Of a stretch of DNA of 35,236 bases, positions 1 through 8,230 are shown piece after piece; the stretch's first letter is position 1, and each line of letters starts with the position of its first letter. The notes beneath the pieces are model-generated. The model was not told the DNA's origin. It saw only the letters and a list, made by a program, of their open reading frames with translations, and ran no database searches. Where the stretch lies: the NCBI RefSeq assembly GCF_002551245.1, contig NZ_NTGZ01000045.1, positions 1 to 35,236 on the forward strand, given 5' to 3'. A program made the translations under genes and the position numbers. The stretch is from Streptomyces sp. rh34. Lineage in GTDB: Bacteria > Actinomycetota > Actinomycetes > Streptomycetales > Streptomycetaceae.

Positions 1-1
1 C

Positions 2-157
2 ACGAAGCCCGCGCCCGCCGCGACGAAGGCCGCGCCCGCCGAGGCCAAGCCCGCCGCACCGGCGAAGTCCGCCGAGGCCAAGGCGGCGCCCGCGAAGAAG
101 ACCCCCGCGCCGCGCAAGCCCGCGGCCAGGAAGACCCCGCCGCCCGCCGACAAGTGA
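2..157 (+). CDS. C-terminal tail of an unidentified protein (partial, runs off left edge)
   Basis: An open frame enters from the left edge and stops at TGA 155-157. The 51 visible residues are almost only Ala, Lys and Pro, with repeated AKPA, APAKK and RKPAARK-like segments: a basic, disordered tail of the kind seen on histone H1-like and some HTH or HU-type actinobacterial DNA-binding proteins. No folded domain is in the window, so function cannot be assigned. The codons are strongly G/C-ending, which supports real coding. A nucleoid-associated or HTH protein is a guess from tail composition only. Confidence 0.6.
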   Translation, partial: TKPAPAATKAAPAEAKPAAPAKSAEAKAAPAKKTPAPRKPAARKTPPPADK

Positions 158-303
158 CCCCCACGGGTTCTTCCGGGACGAGGTACGCGGGACGCGTGAC
201 CGGGGCGCGGGGCGGGCACCTTTACGGGTGGCCGGCTCGTTGTCCCGGTACCTTGGCCCTTCCGGCCGCAGGGCGCTCCTCCACTCACTAGGCGGTACAC
301 ACC

Positions 304-642
304 ATGTTGCTCTCAGCGTTCGGCTCGCTCCTCCAGCTGCTCTATCTGGCGATGCTGGTGCTGGCCGTGGTCGCGTTCGTCTTCGCGGCGACCGCCCGTG
401 AGGACGCCTACCGGGCCGCCGACAAGAAGAAGAAGTCCTTCTGGCTGGTGATCCTCGGCGTCGCCGTCGCCGTGAACCTGCTCATCCCGATGCTGTTCCT
501 GCAGCTCGCGGGCGTGGTCGCGTCGATCGTGTTCATGGTGGACGTGCGCCCCGCGCTCAAGGCGGTCTCGGGCGGCGGCGGTGGCCGCAGCGGCGGCTCC
601 AGCAGCGACGGCCCGTACGGTCCCTACAACGGCGGGCGCTGA
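304..642 (+). CDS. DUF2516 family small membrane protein
   Basis: 112 residues. A first hydrophobic helix (about residues 5-28) is followed by a charged loop with a KKKK run (about 40-43) and two more hydrophobic stretches (about 46-64 and 66-80). The C-terminal tail is Gly/Ser-rich and probably disordered. The layout matches the actinobacterial DUF2516 family of unknown function. ATG 304 is the only sensible start, though the upstream ribosome site is weak (GGCGG at about -10). The gene converges on the phosphatase gene and their 3' ends overlap by 19 nt. No enzymatic motif is visible. Confidence 0.82.
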   Translation: MLLSAFGSLLQLLYLAMLVLAVVAFVFAATAREDAYRAADKKKKSFWLVILGVAVAVNLLIPMLFLQLAGVVASIVFMVDVRPALKAVSGGGGGRSGGSSSDGPYGPYNGGR

Positions 643-2045
643 GCCCTCGCCGCTCTCGGGGGCGGGCACGGCGGCCGGTCGACGGACGCGGGGTGGGAGC
701 GCGGTGCGCTGCCGCCCCATCGTCGTATCCGCTCCGGGTCGCGGCCCAGCAGCAGGACCGCCACGTCGTCGGTCAGTTCGCCGCCGTTCAGCTCCCGCAC
801 CTCGGCGACCGCCGCCTCCAGCAGCTCCTCGCCCGCCAGCCCCTGTTCCAGCCGGCTGTTGACCATCGCGACCATGCCGTCCTGGCCGAGCCGCTCGCTG
901 CCGCCGGTCCCCACGCGCCCCTCGATGAGCCCGTCCGTGTACAGCATCAGGCTCCAGGCGCCGCCCAGCTCGACCTGACGGCGCGGCCACCGGGCCCGCG
1001 GCAGCAGCCCCAGCGCCGGGCCGCCGTCCTCGTACGGGAGCAGCCGGGCGGGCAGGCCGTGGCGGGCGAGCAGCGGCGCGGGATGCCCGGCCAGGCAGAG
1101 GCCGGCCCGGCGCCCGTCGGGCGCGATGTCCACGGTGCAGAGCGTCGCGAAGATCTCCTCGCTCTGCCGTTCGTGCTCCAGCACCTGCTGGAGCGTGGAG
1201 AGCAGCTCGTCCCCGCACAGCCCGGCCAGGGTCAGCGCCCGCCAGGCGATCCGCAGCTCGACACCGAGAGCCGCCTCGTCCGGGCCGTGACCGCAGACGT
1301 CGCCGATCATCGCGTGCACCGTGCCGTCCGGGGTGCGGACGACGTCGTAGAAGTCGCCGCCGAGGAGGGCACGGCTGCGGCCGGGGCGGTAGCGGGCGGC
1401 GAAGCTCAGGCCGGAGCCGTCCAGCAGCGGGGTGGGGAGCAGGCCGCGTTCCAGGCGGGCGTTCTCCTGGGCGCGCAGCCGGGACTCGGTCAGCTGGTGC
1501 AGGGCGATGTCGGCGCGCTTGCGCTCCACGGCGTACCGGATGGCGCGGCTCAGGACGCGCGCGTCCAGCTCGCCCCGGAAGAGGTAGTCCTGCGCCCCGA
1601 CCCGGACCGCCTCGGCCGCCAGCTCCGTGTCGTCCTGCGCGGTCAGCGCGAGGACCGCGTGCAGCGGCGCGATGCGGAGTACGTGGGTGAGGGCCGCCAG
1701 CTCGTCGGCCCGCTCGGAGACGGGCTCGGGCCGGGAGCCGCCGCCGGACGTGCCGGTGGTGGCCGTCCCGGCGCCTGCGGGGGGCGTGCCGGGGCCGGCC
1801 CCGCCGCCCGTGAGGGGCAGCGCCAGGTCCAGCAGGATGCAGTCGACGTCGTCGGTGAGCAGCCGCGCGGCCTCGGTGAGGTTGCGGGCGGTACGGACAC
1901 GGACCCGGGTCCCGGCGGCTGCCGAGAGTTCGGGGACGGTGATGGTGGTGCCCGCCGGGTCGTCCTCGATCACCAGCAGGGTGAGGTCGCCGTGCGAGGT
2001 CTCCGCAGCGGGAACGGATCGCTGCTGAGGTACGGGTACGGGCAT
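624..2045 (-). CDS. Response-regulator / SpoIIE-type PP2C serine phosphatase
   Basis: 473 residues from ATG 2045, which has a GGAGG-rich site just upstream; longer in-frame starts lack one. Residues 21-175 are a receiver-like domain: acidic pair after VIE (Asp28/Asp29), likely phospho-acceptor Asp73 in LLDLALP, Thr135 in ALTAQDD, and Arg157 where a Lys is usual (YLFR). A Gly/Thr-rich insert of about 30 residues (79-108) interrupts the receiver. Residues 210-455 are a PP2C/SpoIIE domain with the metal-binding GGDFYD (229-234), GDVCGHG (248-254), LYTDGLIE and LTDDVAVLLL. Such RsbU-like phosphatases usually dephosphorylate anti-anti-sigma factors. The Lys-to-Arg change and the insert make ordinary phosphorelay control uncertain. 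Confidence 0.88.
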   Translation of the reverse strand: MPVPVPQQRSVPAAETSHGDLTLLVIEDDPAGTTITVPELSAAAGTRVRVRTARNLTEAARLLTDDVDCILLDLALPLTGGGAGPGTPPAGAGTATTGTSGGGSRPEPVSERADELAALTHVLRIAPLHAVLALTAQDDTELAAEAVRVGAQDYLFRGELDARVLSRAIRYAVERKRADIALHQLTESRLRAQENARLERGLLPTPLLDGSGLSFAARYRPGRSRALLGGDFYDVVRTPDGTVHAMIGDVCGHGPDEAALGVELRIAWRALTLAGLCGDELLSTLQQVLEHERQSEEIFATLCTVDIAPDGRRAGLCLAGHPAPLLARHGLPARLLPYEDGGPALGLLPRARWPRRQVELGGAWSLMLYTDGLIEGRVGTGGSERLGQDGMVAMVNSRLEQGLAGEELLEAAVAEVRELNGGELTDDVAVLLLGRDPERIRRWGGSAPRSHPASVDRPPCPPPRAARAQRPPL

Positions 2046-2333
2046 CGGTTCGAGTTTCCTTCCCTCCCCCCGAGGGCGCGGCGGGTCGACGATCGACGAT
2101 CCGCCAGTCGGGGACGATAGCGGTCCGCGGTGGGGGAACGGAATGGCGCACGGGGGCCGGCCCCCGTCGTGTGCGCCGCCATAAGCCGCGTCCCGACACG
2201 GATCCGGCGCGATGGGCCGCCCAGACGGCGGGGAGGCGCACATGACAAACATCACGCGCCCACGAGCGGGGGCGTGGCCTCGATCACGTGGCCCCGCGCA
2301 CGGGGCCGGAGGGCCGCCTCCCCGCCCGGGCCG

Positions 2334-2412
2334 CCCGGTCTTGAGTACGCGCCCGGTCTTGAGTACGCGCCCGGTCCTGCGTACGCGCCCGGTCCTGCGT
2401 ACGCGGTCGGTC
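2334..2412. repeat. 18-bp tandem repeat, four copies plus a partial fifth
   Basis: The unit is CCCGGTC followed by TTGAGTACGCG or CTGCGTACGCG. Copies begin at 2334, 2352, 2370 and 2388, with a partial copy ending directly at the stop codon of the NlpC/P60 gene at 2413. The first two copies carry the TTGAG variant and the last two the CTGCG variant, as if pairs were duplicated. It lies in the 367-bp gap between the NlpC/P60 gene and the phosphatase gene, which read in the same direction. I see no reading frame or clear terminator in the rest of that gap. Confidence 0.85.
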
Positions 2413-3495
2413 CTACTTGTCCGGGCGGACCACGCCGAGGATCTTCATGGTGCCCGCGCCCGCCAGTGTGACGTTACGGCCGGGGCGCGGGGCGTGGACG
2501 ATCAAGCCGTCGCCGACGTACATCCCGACATGGCTGGCGTCGGCGTGGTAGATGATCAGGTCGCCGGGGCGCATGTCCTGGATGTCGATACGCGGCAGCA
2601 GCCGCCACTGTTCCTGCGAGGTGCGCGGGATCGGGCGCTTCGCCGCCAGCCACGCCTGCGAGGTCAGTCCGGAGCAGTCGTACGAACCGGGGCCCTCGGC
2701 TCCCCAGACGTACGGCTTGCCTATCTGCGCCGTCGCGAAGGCCACCGCCGCCGCTCCGCTCTCGCTCGCCTCGCCGCTGACGTCCTTGACGGTGCCGGAG
2801 GAGAGCCAGGCGGTCTGCGCCTTGTCGGCGGCGTTCCGCTCCAGTTGGCGGAGCCGGTCGCGCTCCTTCTCCTCCAACTGCGACTCGAGCTTCTCCGCCG
2901 CCTTGATCTGGGCGTTGATCTTCTTCTTGGCCTTGGCCTGCTTGACCCGGATCGTCTCCAGCTTCTCCCAGTTCGCGCTGGCGTCCTGGGTGTACGTCTC
3001 CAGGTCCTCCTGCGTCTGGGTCAGCTCGGTCATGAGCGACTTGGAGGCCTGCTGGCTCTGGCGGACCTTGTTGAGCCCGTCCAGAAAGAGCTTCGGGTCG
3101 TTGCTCAGGGCCAGCTGCGCGCCGGGCGGCAGGCCGCCGTTGCGGTACTGCTCGCGGGCCTGGGCCCCGGCCCGGTCCTTCAGGGCGGCGATGCTCGCCT
3201 GGCCGTCGACGATCGCCTTGGCCAGCTTCACGATCTCGCCGGACTGCTTCTTCGTCTGTTCCTCGGCGAGGTTGTACGCGTCCGTCGCCGCGCCCGCCTT
3301 CCGGTACAGCGTGTCGATCTGCTCGCGGACCTTTTCGAGGTCCGCGTTGGAGTAGCGGGGCGGCGAGCCGGCGGAGGAGGAGGGGGCGGGCGAGGGCTCC
3401 GGCACCGGGGCGGCCATGGCCTGTCCCGTGGACGTCAGCAGGGCCAGCGCACAGACCAGCGTGATGGCGGCAGTGGCGCAGTGGCGTCGGTTCAC
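2413..3495 (-). CDS. Secreted NlpC/P60 peptidoglycan endopeptidase (RipA-like)
   Basis: 360 residues from GTG 3495, preceded by GGAGGGGGA and followed at once by a signal peptide (RR, hydrophobic core, cleavage near QAMA-AP). After a Pro/Ser linker, about residues 50-240 are rich in Lys, Glu, Gln and Leu with heptad character, a long coiled coil as in RipA/CwlO-type hydrolases. The NlpC/P60 domain fills the C-terminus: catalytic Cys274 in YDCSGL, His322 in ASHVGMYVG and a third polar residue in IVHAP. The family cleaves the D-Glu to diamino acid bond of stem peptides. The frame stays open upstream of GTG 3495, see the separate entry. Confidence 0.9.
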   Translation of the reverse strand: MNRRHCATAAITLVCALALLTSTGQAMAAPVPEPSPAPSSSAGSPPRYSNADLEKVREQIDTLYRKAGAATDAYNLAEEQTKKQSGEIVKLAKAIVDGQASIAALKDRAGAQAREQYRNGGLPPGAQLALSNDPKLFLDGLNKVRQSQQASKSLMTELTQTQEDLETYTQDASANWEKLETIRVKQAKAKKKINAQIKAAEKLESQLEEKERDRLRQLERNAADKAQTAWLSSGTVKDVSGEASESGAAAVAFATAQIGKPYVWGAEGPGSYDCSGLTSQAWLAAKRPIPRTSQEQWRLLPRIDIQDMRPGDLIIYHADASHVGMYVGDGLIVHAPRPGRNVTLAGAGTMKILGVVRPDK

Positions 3496-3898
3496 GAGCT
3501 CCCCCTCCGGGCGGTTACTCCGGGCCCGCCTCCGGACGAAGGCGGCAAAGTTGATGAAGATGGCGAAGGTAACGAAGATGACAAAAGCGATAGAGGTGAC
3601 GAAGGCTATGAATGTCGTGCATCCGGGAAAAGCAACAGAGGCCGGATACCGTACATCTGACTTACCGTCAGTAACTTTTCGGCAACGTCGCGATCGTGCC
3701 ATGTCGTCCCGTAAAGCAACAGAGGCCGACGGCACCTGACGCGTCACATACCGCCCCCGCAGGGCTGCTTCGTCATGATTCCCCCCGGCCTGCCCGGCTC
3801 GCGTTCCGCTTCGGCCTGCGCCTTCTCCCCTCACTGGGACGAACGATGCCCCCGAGGCGTTCCCGGAGCGGAGGATTTCTGCCCTTCCGGGCAACGGC
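3496..3898. other. Intergenic region upstream of the NlpC/P60 gene with direct repeat and low-complexity tract
   Basis: No convincing gene. A perfect 16-bp direct repeat, AAAGCAACAGAGGCCG, lies at 3629-3644 and 3713-3728. Between the copies is a dyad, CTGAC-TTACC-GTCAG, at about 3658-3672. At 3540-3620 the minus strand is an imperfect CTTCGTCAC/CTTTTGTCATC repeat, lower in GC than its surroundings. These features fit a regulated promoter and leader for the NlpC/P60 gene. I looked for a c-di-AMP (ydaO) riboswitch, common before actinobacterial cell-wall hydrolase genes, and could not match its conserved segments. Confidence 0.5.
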
Positions 3899-4684
3899 TC
3901 AGTGACTGTTGGGCCGCAGCGCGTCCCACGGCACGGTGATCTCGCCCTGCCGCCACCGCCGTACCCCGTCCGCCACCGGCCAGTCGGCCGACACCGCCCG
4001 CACCGCCGCGATCCATCGCTGTCGCGCGCCGAGCGAGGCGTACGGGGAGGCTGTCGCCCAGGCCCGGTCGAAGTCCCGCAGGAACGCGTGGACCGGCTCG
4101 CCCGGCACGTTGCGGTGGATCAGCGCCTTCGGCAGGCGTTCCGCGAGGTCCGAGGGGCGCTCCAGCGAGCCGAGCCGGGTCGCGAAGGTGACCGTGCGCG
4201 GGCCCTCGGGCCCCAGGGCCACCCAGACGTGCCGGCGCCCGATCTCGTCACAGGTCCCCTCCACCAGGAGCCCGTCCGGGGCGAGGCGGGAGCACAGCCG
4301 TGCCCAGACCTCGGCGACCTGGTCCTCGTCGTACTGGCGCAGCACGTTCGCCGCCCGGATGAGCAGGGGCCGGGCGTCCAGCGGGACCTCGAAGCCGCCG
4401 TGCACGAAGGTGAGGCCCTCGCGGGCGTACGGCTGCGCGGCGGCGACCCGCTCCGGGTCGATCTCGATGCCCGCCACCGCGGTGCGCGGCTCGGCGGTGC
4501 GCAGGCGGCCCAGCAGCTCGACCGCGGTCCAGGGGGCCGCCCCGTAACCGAGGTCGACGGCGACCGGCGTACCGGCGCGGCGCAGGGCGGGGCCGTGCGC
4601 GTCGGCGATCCAGCGGTCCATGCGGCGCAGCCGGTTCGGGTTGGTGGTCCCGCGGGTGGCGGTGCCGATGGGGCGCTGGCGCAT
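3899..4684 (-). CDS. Class I SAM-dependent methyltransferase (putative)
   Basis: 261 residues from ATG 4684. The SAM-binding motif I is VAVDLGYGAAPWTAVEL (about residues 40-56), and an acidic residue follows strand 2 (GIEIDPER, about 76-83). Motif IV/post-I regions are LIRAANVLRQYDE and LAPDGLLVEGTCDEIGRRHVW. The C-terminus is not typical of a named methyltransferase family, so the substrate is unknown. The codons before ATG lack a ribosome site, and a CATACG-like -10 hexamer lies close upstream, which suggests a leaderless message. The gene diverges from mshA, an arrangement often seen in Streptomyces. Confidence 0.8.
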   Translation of the reverse strand: MRQRPIGTATRGTTNPNRLRRMDRWIADAHGPALRRAGTPVAVDLGYGAAPWTAVELLGRLRTAEPRTAVAGIEIDPERVAAAQPYAREGLTFVHGGFEVPLDARPLLIRAANVLRQYDEDQVAEVWARLCSRLAPDGLLVEGTCDEIGRRHVWVALGPEGPRTVTFATRLGSLERPSDLAERLPKALIHRNVPGEPVHAFLRDFDRAWATASPYASLGARQRWIAAVRAVSADWPVADGVRRWRQGEITVPWDALRPNSH

Positions 4685-4788
4685 GGGTCGAGCGTATGCG
4701 ACGAGGCGGGGCGGGCCGGGACGGATGCCCGGAGGCCGTGTCGTTGCCGTGCGACGCGCCGCCCGGCAACGTAATGATTTGGCAAAGC

Positions 4789-4815
4789 GGAAATGAAAGG
4801 CGGGATTCCACTGTT
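4789..4815 (+). promoter_or_regulatory. Sigma-R-like promoter of mshA
   Basis: GGAAAT at 4789-4794 is followed by 18 bp and then GTT at 4813-4815. Streptomyces sigma-R promoters have GGAAT-N18/19-GTT, and mycothiol biosynthesis is a known part of the sigma-R thiol-stress regulon. The predicted start of transcription near 4820 rules out the long upstream ATG at 4793 as the translation start. Confidence 0.65.
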
Positions 4816-4879
4816 CTCGCCCTTCGGAGGACCCCCGTGCCCTCCGGTCAGCATGCCCCGATCGAGGAGGACCGACGAG

Positions 4880-6232
4880 GTGAGCCAGTACGTCTCCCGG
4901 CTCGGCTCCACCCGCACGGCCGCGCGCCTCAGGTTTCCCGGAGGCTTCTCCGGGGCCTCCCGCAAGCCACGCCGCGTCGCGATGCTCTCCGTGCACACGT
5001 CACCGCTCCACCAGCCCGGCACGGGCGACGCGGGCGGGATGAACGTCTACATCGTCGAACTGGCCAAGCGCCTCGCCGCGATCAACATCGAGGTCGAGAT
5101 ATTCACCCGGGCCACCACCGGCTCGCTGGCCCCCGCGGTCGAGCTGGCGCCCGGTGTCCTGGTCCGGCACGTCGACGCCGGCCCGTACGAGGGGCTCGCC
5201 AAGGAGGAGCTGCCCGCCCAGCTCTGCGCCTTCACGCACGGCGTGATGCAGGCCTGGGCCGGCCAGCGCCCCGGCTACTACGACCTCGTGCACTCCCACT
5301 ACTGGCTCTCCGGCCAGGTCGGCTGGCTCGCCGCCCAGCGCTGGGGCGTCCCGCTCGTGCACGCCATGCACACCATGGCCAAGGTCAAGAACGCCGCGCT
5401 CGCCGAGGGCGACGCCCCCGAGCCGGCCGCCCGGGTCATCGGCGAGACCCAGATCGTGAACGCCTCCGACCGGCTGATCGCCAACACCGCCGAGGAGGCC
5501 GCCGAGCTCGTCCGCTTCTACGACGCGGATCCCGCCGCGGTCGCCGTCGTGCACCCCGGCGTCAACCTGGACCGCTTCCGCCCGGCCGACGGCCGCGCCG
5601 CCGCGCGGGCCAGGCTCGGCCTGCCGCAGGACGCGCTGATCCCGCTCTTCGCGGGCCGCATCCAGCCGCTGAAGGCCCCGGACGTGCTGCTGCGCGCCGT
5701 GGCGGTGCTCCTGGACCGGGAACCGTCCCTGCGGTCCCGCATCGTCGTGCCGGTGGTCGGCGGCCCGAGCGGCAGCGGACTCGCCAAGCCCGAGGGCCTC
5801 CAGAAGCTGGCCGCCCGCCTCGGCATCGCCGACGTCGTACGGTTCCATCCGCCGGTGGGCCAGGACCGGCTCGCCGACTGGTTCCGGGCCGCGTCGGTGC
5901 TGGTCATGCCGTCGTACAGCGAGTCCTTCGGGCTGGTCGCCATAGAGGCGCAGGCGACCGGCACCCCGGTGGTCGCCGCTGCCGTGGGCGGGCTGCCGGT
6001 GGCGGTGCGCGACGGGGTCGGCGGCTTCCTGGTGCAGGGGCACGAACCGGAGGCGTACGCCCGTGCGCTCGGGCGGTTCGCGGACGCGCCGGAGCTGGTC
6101 GAGCGGATGGGGGCGGCCGCCGCGGCGCACGCCGAGTCCTTCGGCTGGGACACGGCCGCCTCGGCGACCGCCGACGTGTACACGGCCGCGCTCTGCGACC
6201 ACCGCCGCCGGGCCCGGGCGCACCACGGCTGA
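4880..6232 (+). CDS. mshA: D-inositol-3-phosphate glycosyltransferase MshA (mycothiol biosynthesis)
   Basis: 450 residues, GT-B fold, GT4 family. MshA transfers GlcNAc from UDP-GlcNAc to 1L-myo-inositol 3-phosphate, the first step of mycothiol synthesis. The N-terminal acceptor domain has [21 protein letters not shown] (about 37-57), with the GG loop that contacts the donor phosphates. The C-terminal donor domain has [12 protein letters not shown] and the EX7E pair Glu348/Glu356 in [14 protein letters not shown] 4880 is chosen because GAGGAGG sits 9-10 nt upstream and the protein then begins SQYVSRL as in Streptomyces orthologues. ATG 4853 is the alternative. A sigma-R-like promoter lies 65 bp upstream. 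Confidence 0.96.
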   Translation: MSQYVSRLGSTRTAARLRFPGGFSGASRKPRRVAMLSVHTSPLHQPGTGDAGGMNVYIVELAKRLAAINIEVEIFTRATTGSLAPAVELAPGVLVRHVDAGPYEGLAKEELPAQLCAFTHGVMQAWAGQRPGYYDLVHSHYWLSGQVGWLAAQRWGVPLVHAMHTMAKVKNAALAEGDAPEPAARVIGETQIVNASDRLIANTAEEAAELVRFYDADPAAVAVVHPGVNLDRFRPADGRAAARARLGLPQDALIPLFAGRIQPLKAPDVLLRAVAVLLDREPSLRSRIVVPVVGGPSGSGLAKPEGLQKLAARLGIADVVRFHPPVGQDRLADWFRAASVLVMPSYSESFGLVAIEAQATGTPVVAAAVGGLPVAVRDGVGGFLVQGHEPEAYARALGRFADAPELVERMGAAAAAHAESFGWDTAASATADVYTAALCDHRRRARAHHG

Positions 6233-6315
6233 GCACGGTCGGGGCCGCCGCCTCGTGGTGCGGGTGACGCCGGTCCCGTGCCGTGCGCGGGGCGCTCCTG
6301 TCGTACGCTCGCTGC

Positions 6316-6828
6316 ATGGCTGACGTACCGGACGAAACCGCAGCGGCCCAGGTCATCGAGGCGACGCTGAACGACGCCGGGCTCGTATGGGAGAGCCCGG
6401 AGCGCGGCAACTACGTCGTGACCCTGCCCGGCACCCGCAAGTTGTCGACGACCTGCTCGCTGATCGTCGGCAAGCACTCCCTCTCCCTCAACGCGTTCGT
6501 CGTCCGGCACCCCGACGAGAACGACGCCGAGGTGCACCGCTGGCTGCTGGAGCGCAACCTCCGCCTGTTCGGGGTGAGTTACGCGATCGACTCGCTCGGC
6601 GACGTCTACCTGGTCGGCAAGCTGCCGCTGTCGGTGGTCACCCCCGAGGAGCTGGACCGGCTGCTCGGCGTGGTGCTCGAAGCGGCCGACGGCGCGTTCA
6701 ACACCCTCCTGGAGCTCGGCTTCGCGAGCTCGATCCGCAAGGAGTACGCGTGGCGGGTGTCGCGCGGCGAGTCCACCCGGAACCTGGACGCGTTCAGTCA
6801 TCTGACCCGGGGTTCGTCCGACAGCTGA
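6316..6828 (+). CDS. YbjN domain protein
   Basis: 170 residues from ATG 6316. The sequence WESPERGNYVVTLPGTRKLSTTCSL and the central LSLNAFVVRHPDEN...VHRWLLERNLRLFGVSYAIDSLGDVYLVGKLPL are typical of the YbjN/CesT-like fold, an alpha-beta chaperone-like family with no known catalytic residues. TACGCT lies only about 8 nt before the ATG with no ribosome site, so the message may be leaderless. It follows mshA in the same direction, 83 bp downstream, an adjacency common in Streptomyces. Its role is unknown; a regulatory or secretion-chaperone-like function is inferred only from the fold family. Confidence 0.85.
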   Translation: MADVPDETAAAQVIEATLNDAGLVWESPERGNYVVTLPGTRKLSTTCSLIVGKHSLSLNAFVVRHPDENDAEVHRWLLERNLRLFGVSYAIDSLGDVYLVGKLPLSVVTPEELDRLLGVVLEAADGAFNTLLELGFASSIRKEYAWRVSRGESTRNLDAFSHLTRGSSDS

Positions 6829-6868
6829 CGCCCGGCTCCTGCCGATCTCCCCGACGGCTCTCTGTGAA

Positions 6869-6906
6869 CAGGCGACGCGGGGCGGAGTGAGCAGGCGACG
6901 CGGGGC
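6869..6906. repeat. 15-bp direct repeat in the promoter region of the lipoprotein gene
   Basis: CAGGCGACGCGGGGC occurs at 6869-6883 and 6892-6906, spaced 23 bp. Just downstream, around 6940-6990, are small dyads (CACACAGTGTG and GGTGATCAC...GATCACC). The 298-bp gap before the lipoprotein gene has no open frame, so these are candidate regulator sites. Confidence 0.5.
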
Positions 6907-7126
6907 CGACGGCCTGCGCGGCGGGGTTGTACAGCGGCGCCACACAGTGTGTTCACAGGGTGATCACAGCAGAATCACGATCACCGGAGGGTGTCAGCGG
7001 ACCGGTCATCGCTCACAGGTTCGATCGTAAGGTGTGGATCACTGCGACGGCCCGTCCCAGACGGCGTCGAAGTGCCGCACGGGGGAGGGCGGTTGCCCCG
7101 ATCCGGAGATTGCAGGAAGTAGAACC

Positions 7127-7936
7127 ATGCGCGCCACTGCCGTACGCCGTACCGCCCTCGCCGCCTCCGCGGCAGCCCTCACCCTGCTGGCCACCGCCTG
7201 CGGCTCCACGTCGGACGCCGACAAGAAGGACGGGAAGGACGACAAGGGCGCGTCGAACGGCAGCAGTTCGGCCCCGAAGGCCCCGGCCGAGGCGCTCACC
7301 GCCGCCGAGCTGGAGAAGGCCACCCTCGCCCAGGGTGACGTGGAGGGCCGCAAGGTCACCAAGGCCGGCCCGGCCGACGAGGTCCCGGCGGACGGCGTCA
7401 CGGTCGACAAGGAAGGCTGCCTGCCGGTCGCCCACGCCATGTTCGGCGTGGCGCAGAAGGGTTCGGTGGCCACCACGAAGCGCAAGGTGATCGACGAGCC
7501 GAAGACCGACGGCAAGAAGAAGTCGCTGGAGGACATGGCGGACGGCGAAGCCGGGGAGGCGTTCAAGGACGCCTTCAACCTGACGTCCACCTTCGTCGCG
7601 CTGCACTCGTACGAGGGGACCGCGGGCCCGGACGCGTTCGCCGCGCTGAAGAAGGCCGCGGCCGACTGCGCGGGCGGCTTCACCGCCACGGTCGCGGGTA
7701 CGCCGACGAAGGTCGCCTCGATCGCCGAGGAGAAGGTCACCGGCGGCGACGAGGCCGCGGCCTGGACGGTCACCTCCGAGGACGACGGCGACACGGCCCC
7801 GTTCAAGCTGGTGGCGCTGCGCAAGGAGGCCACCGTGGCGACGTTCTTCTCCTTCAACCTGGCGGCGGCGGGCGGCGACGTGAAGTTCGAGGTGCCGGTC
7901 GAGGTCGTGGCGGCACAGGACAAGAAGCTCGCCTGA
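7127..7936 (+). CDS. Putative secreted lipoprotein
   Basis: 269 residues from ATG 7127, with CAGGAAG 6-12 nt upstream. The N-terminus has RR, a hydrophobic core and ATAC-GS at residues 21-27, a slightly atypical lipobox with Ala rather than Leu at -3. A charged, disordered linker follows (DADKKDGKDDKG). The mature part is alpha/beta with two further cysteines, one in DKEGCLPVAHAMFG and one in AAADCAGGF, possibly a disulfide pair. No named domain is recognised; similar lipoproteins of unknown role occupy this spot beside mshA and gpm in other Streptomyces. It converges on the toxin-antitoxin pair. Confidence 0.8.
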   Translation: MRATAVRRTALAASAAALTLLATACGSTSDADKKDGKDDKGASNGSSSAPKAPAEALTAAELEKATLAQGDVEGRKVTKAGPADEVPADGVTVDKEGCLPVAHAMFGVAQKGSVATTKRKVIDEPKTDGKKKSLEDMADGEAGEAFKDAFNLTSTFVALHSYEGTAGPDAFAALKKAAADCAGGFTATVAGTPTKVASIAEEKVTGGDEAAAWTVTSEDDGDTAPFKLVALRKEATVATFFSFNLAAAGGDVKFEVPVEVVAAQDKKLA

Positions 7937-7987
7937 CGTACGGAGGCCGCGTCGCGCCCCCGCCCTTCCCGCCCGCCCCTCGGGTGG

Positions 7988-8230
7988 TCAGGGCAGGGGG
8001 ACGAGGCGGACGACGGTGACGGTCAGGACGGACCGGGAGACGTAGTAGAGGACGATGGCCCCGGAGACGGTCGCCTCACGCCGGTCCTGTTCGCTCTTGA
8101 CGGCGGAGGACGCGTGGCCGTACGGCTCCTCGCCGAGGGTGCGGGCCATCTCGTCGCGGAAGACCTCGCCGCCGCGCATCTTGGCCAGGGTGTCGTCGGC
8201 GGGCGGTGCGTAGGAGATGCGGAAGCTCAA
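7988..8230 (-). CDS. RelE/ParE-like toxin (putative)
   Basis: 80 residues. The pattern of an N-terminal beta strand (FRISYAP), two helices, then IVLYYVSRSVLTVTVVRLV, is that of the RelE/ParE toxin fold, whose members are ribosome-dependent RNases or gyrase poisons. The start ATG overlaps the stop of the upstream small gene by 4 nt (ATGA at 8227-8230), a classic antitoxin-toxin arrangement. Terminal catalytic residues typical of RelE are not obvious, so toxicity and target are uncertain. It could be a decayed or divergent member. Confidence 0.65.
   Translation of the reverse strand: MSFRISYAPPADDTLAKMRGGEVFRDEMARTLGEEPYGHASSAVKSEQDRREATVSGAIVLYYVSRSVLTVTVVRLVPLP

Noticed and set aside
313..2241. 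Long minus-strand frame of 642 codons overlapping the phosphatase gene
   Set aside because: It is an Arg/Pro/Gly-rich shadow in another frame of the phosphatase gene, without motifs or a ribosome site.
3496..3760. c-di-AMP (ydaO) riboswitch before the NlpC/P60 gene
   Set aside because: The conserved ydaO segments could not be found on the minus strand.
4696..6267. 523-codon plus-strand frame over mshA
   Set aside because: Arg/Pro/Gly-rich shadow of mshA, whose own frame has complete glycosyltransferase motifs.
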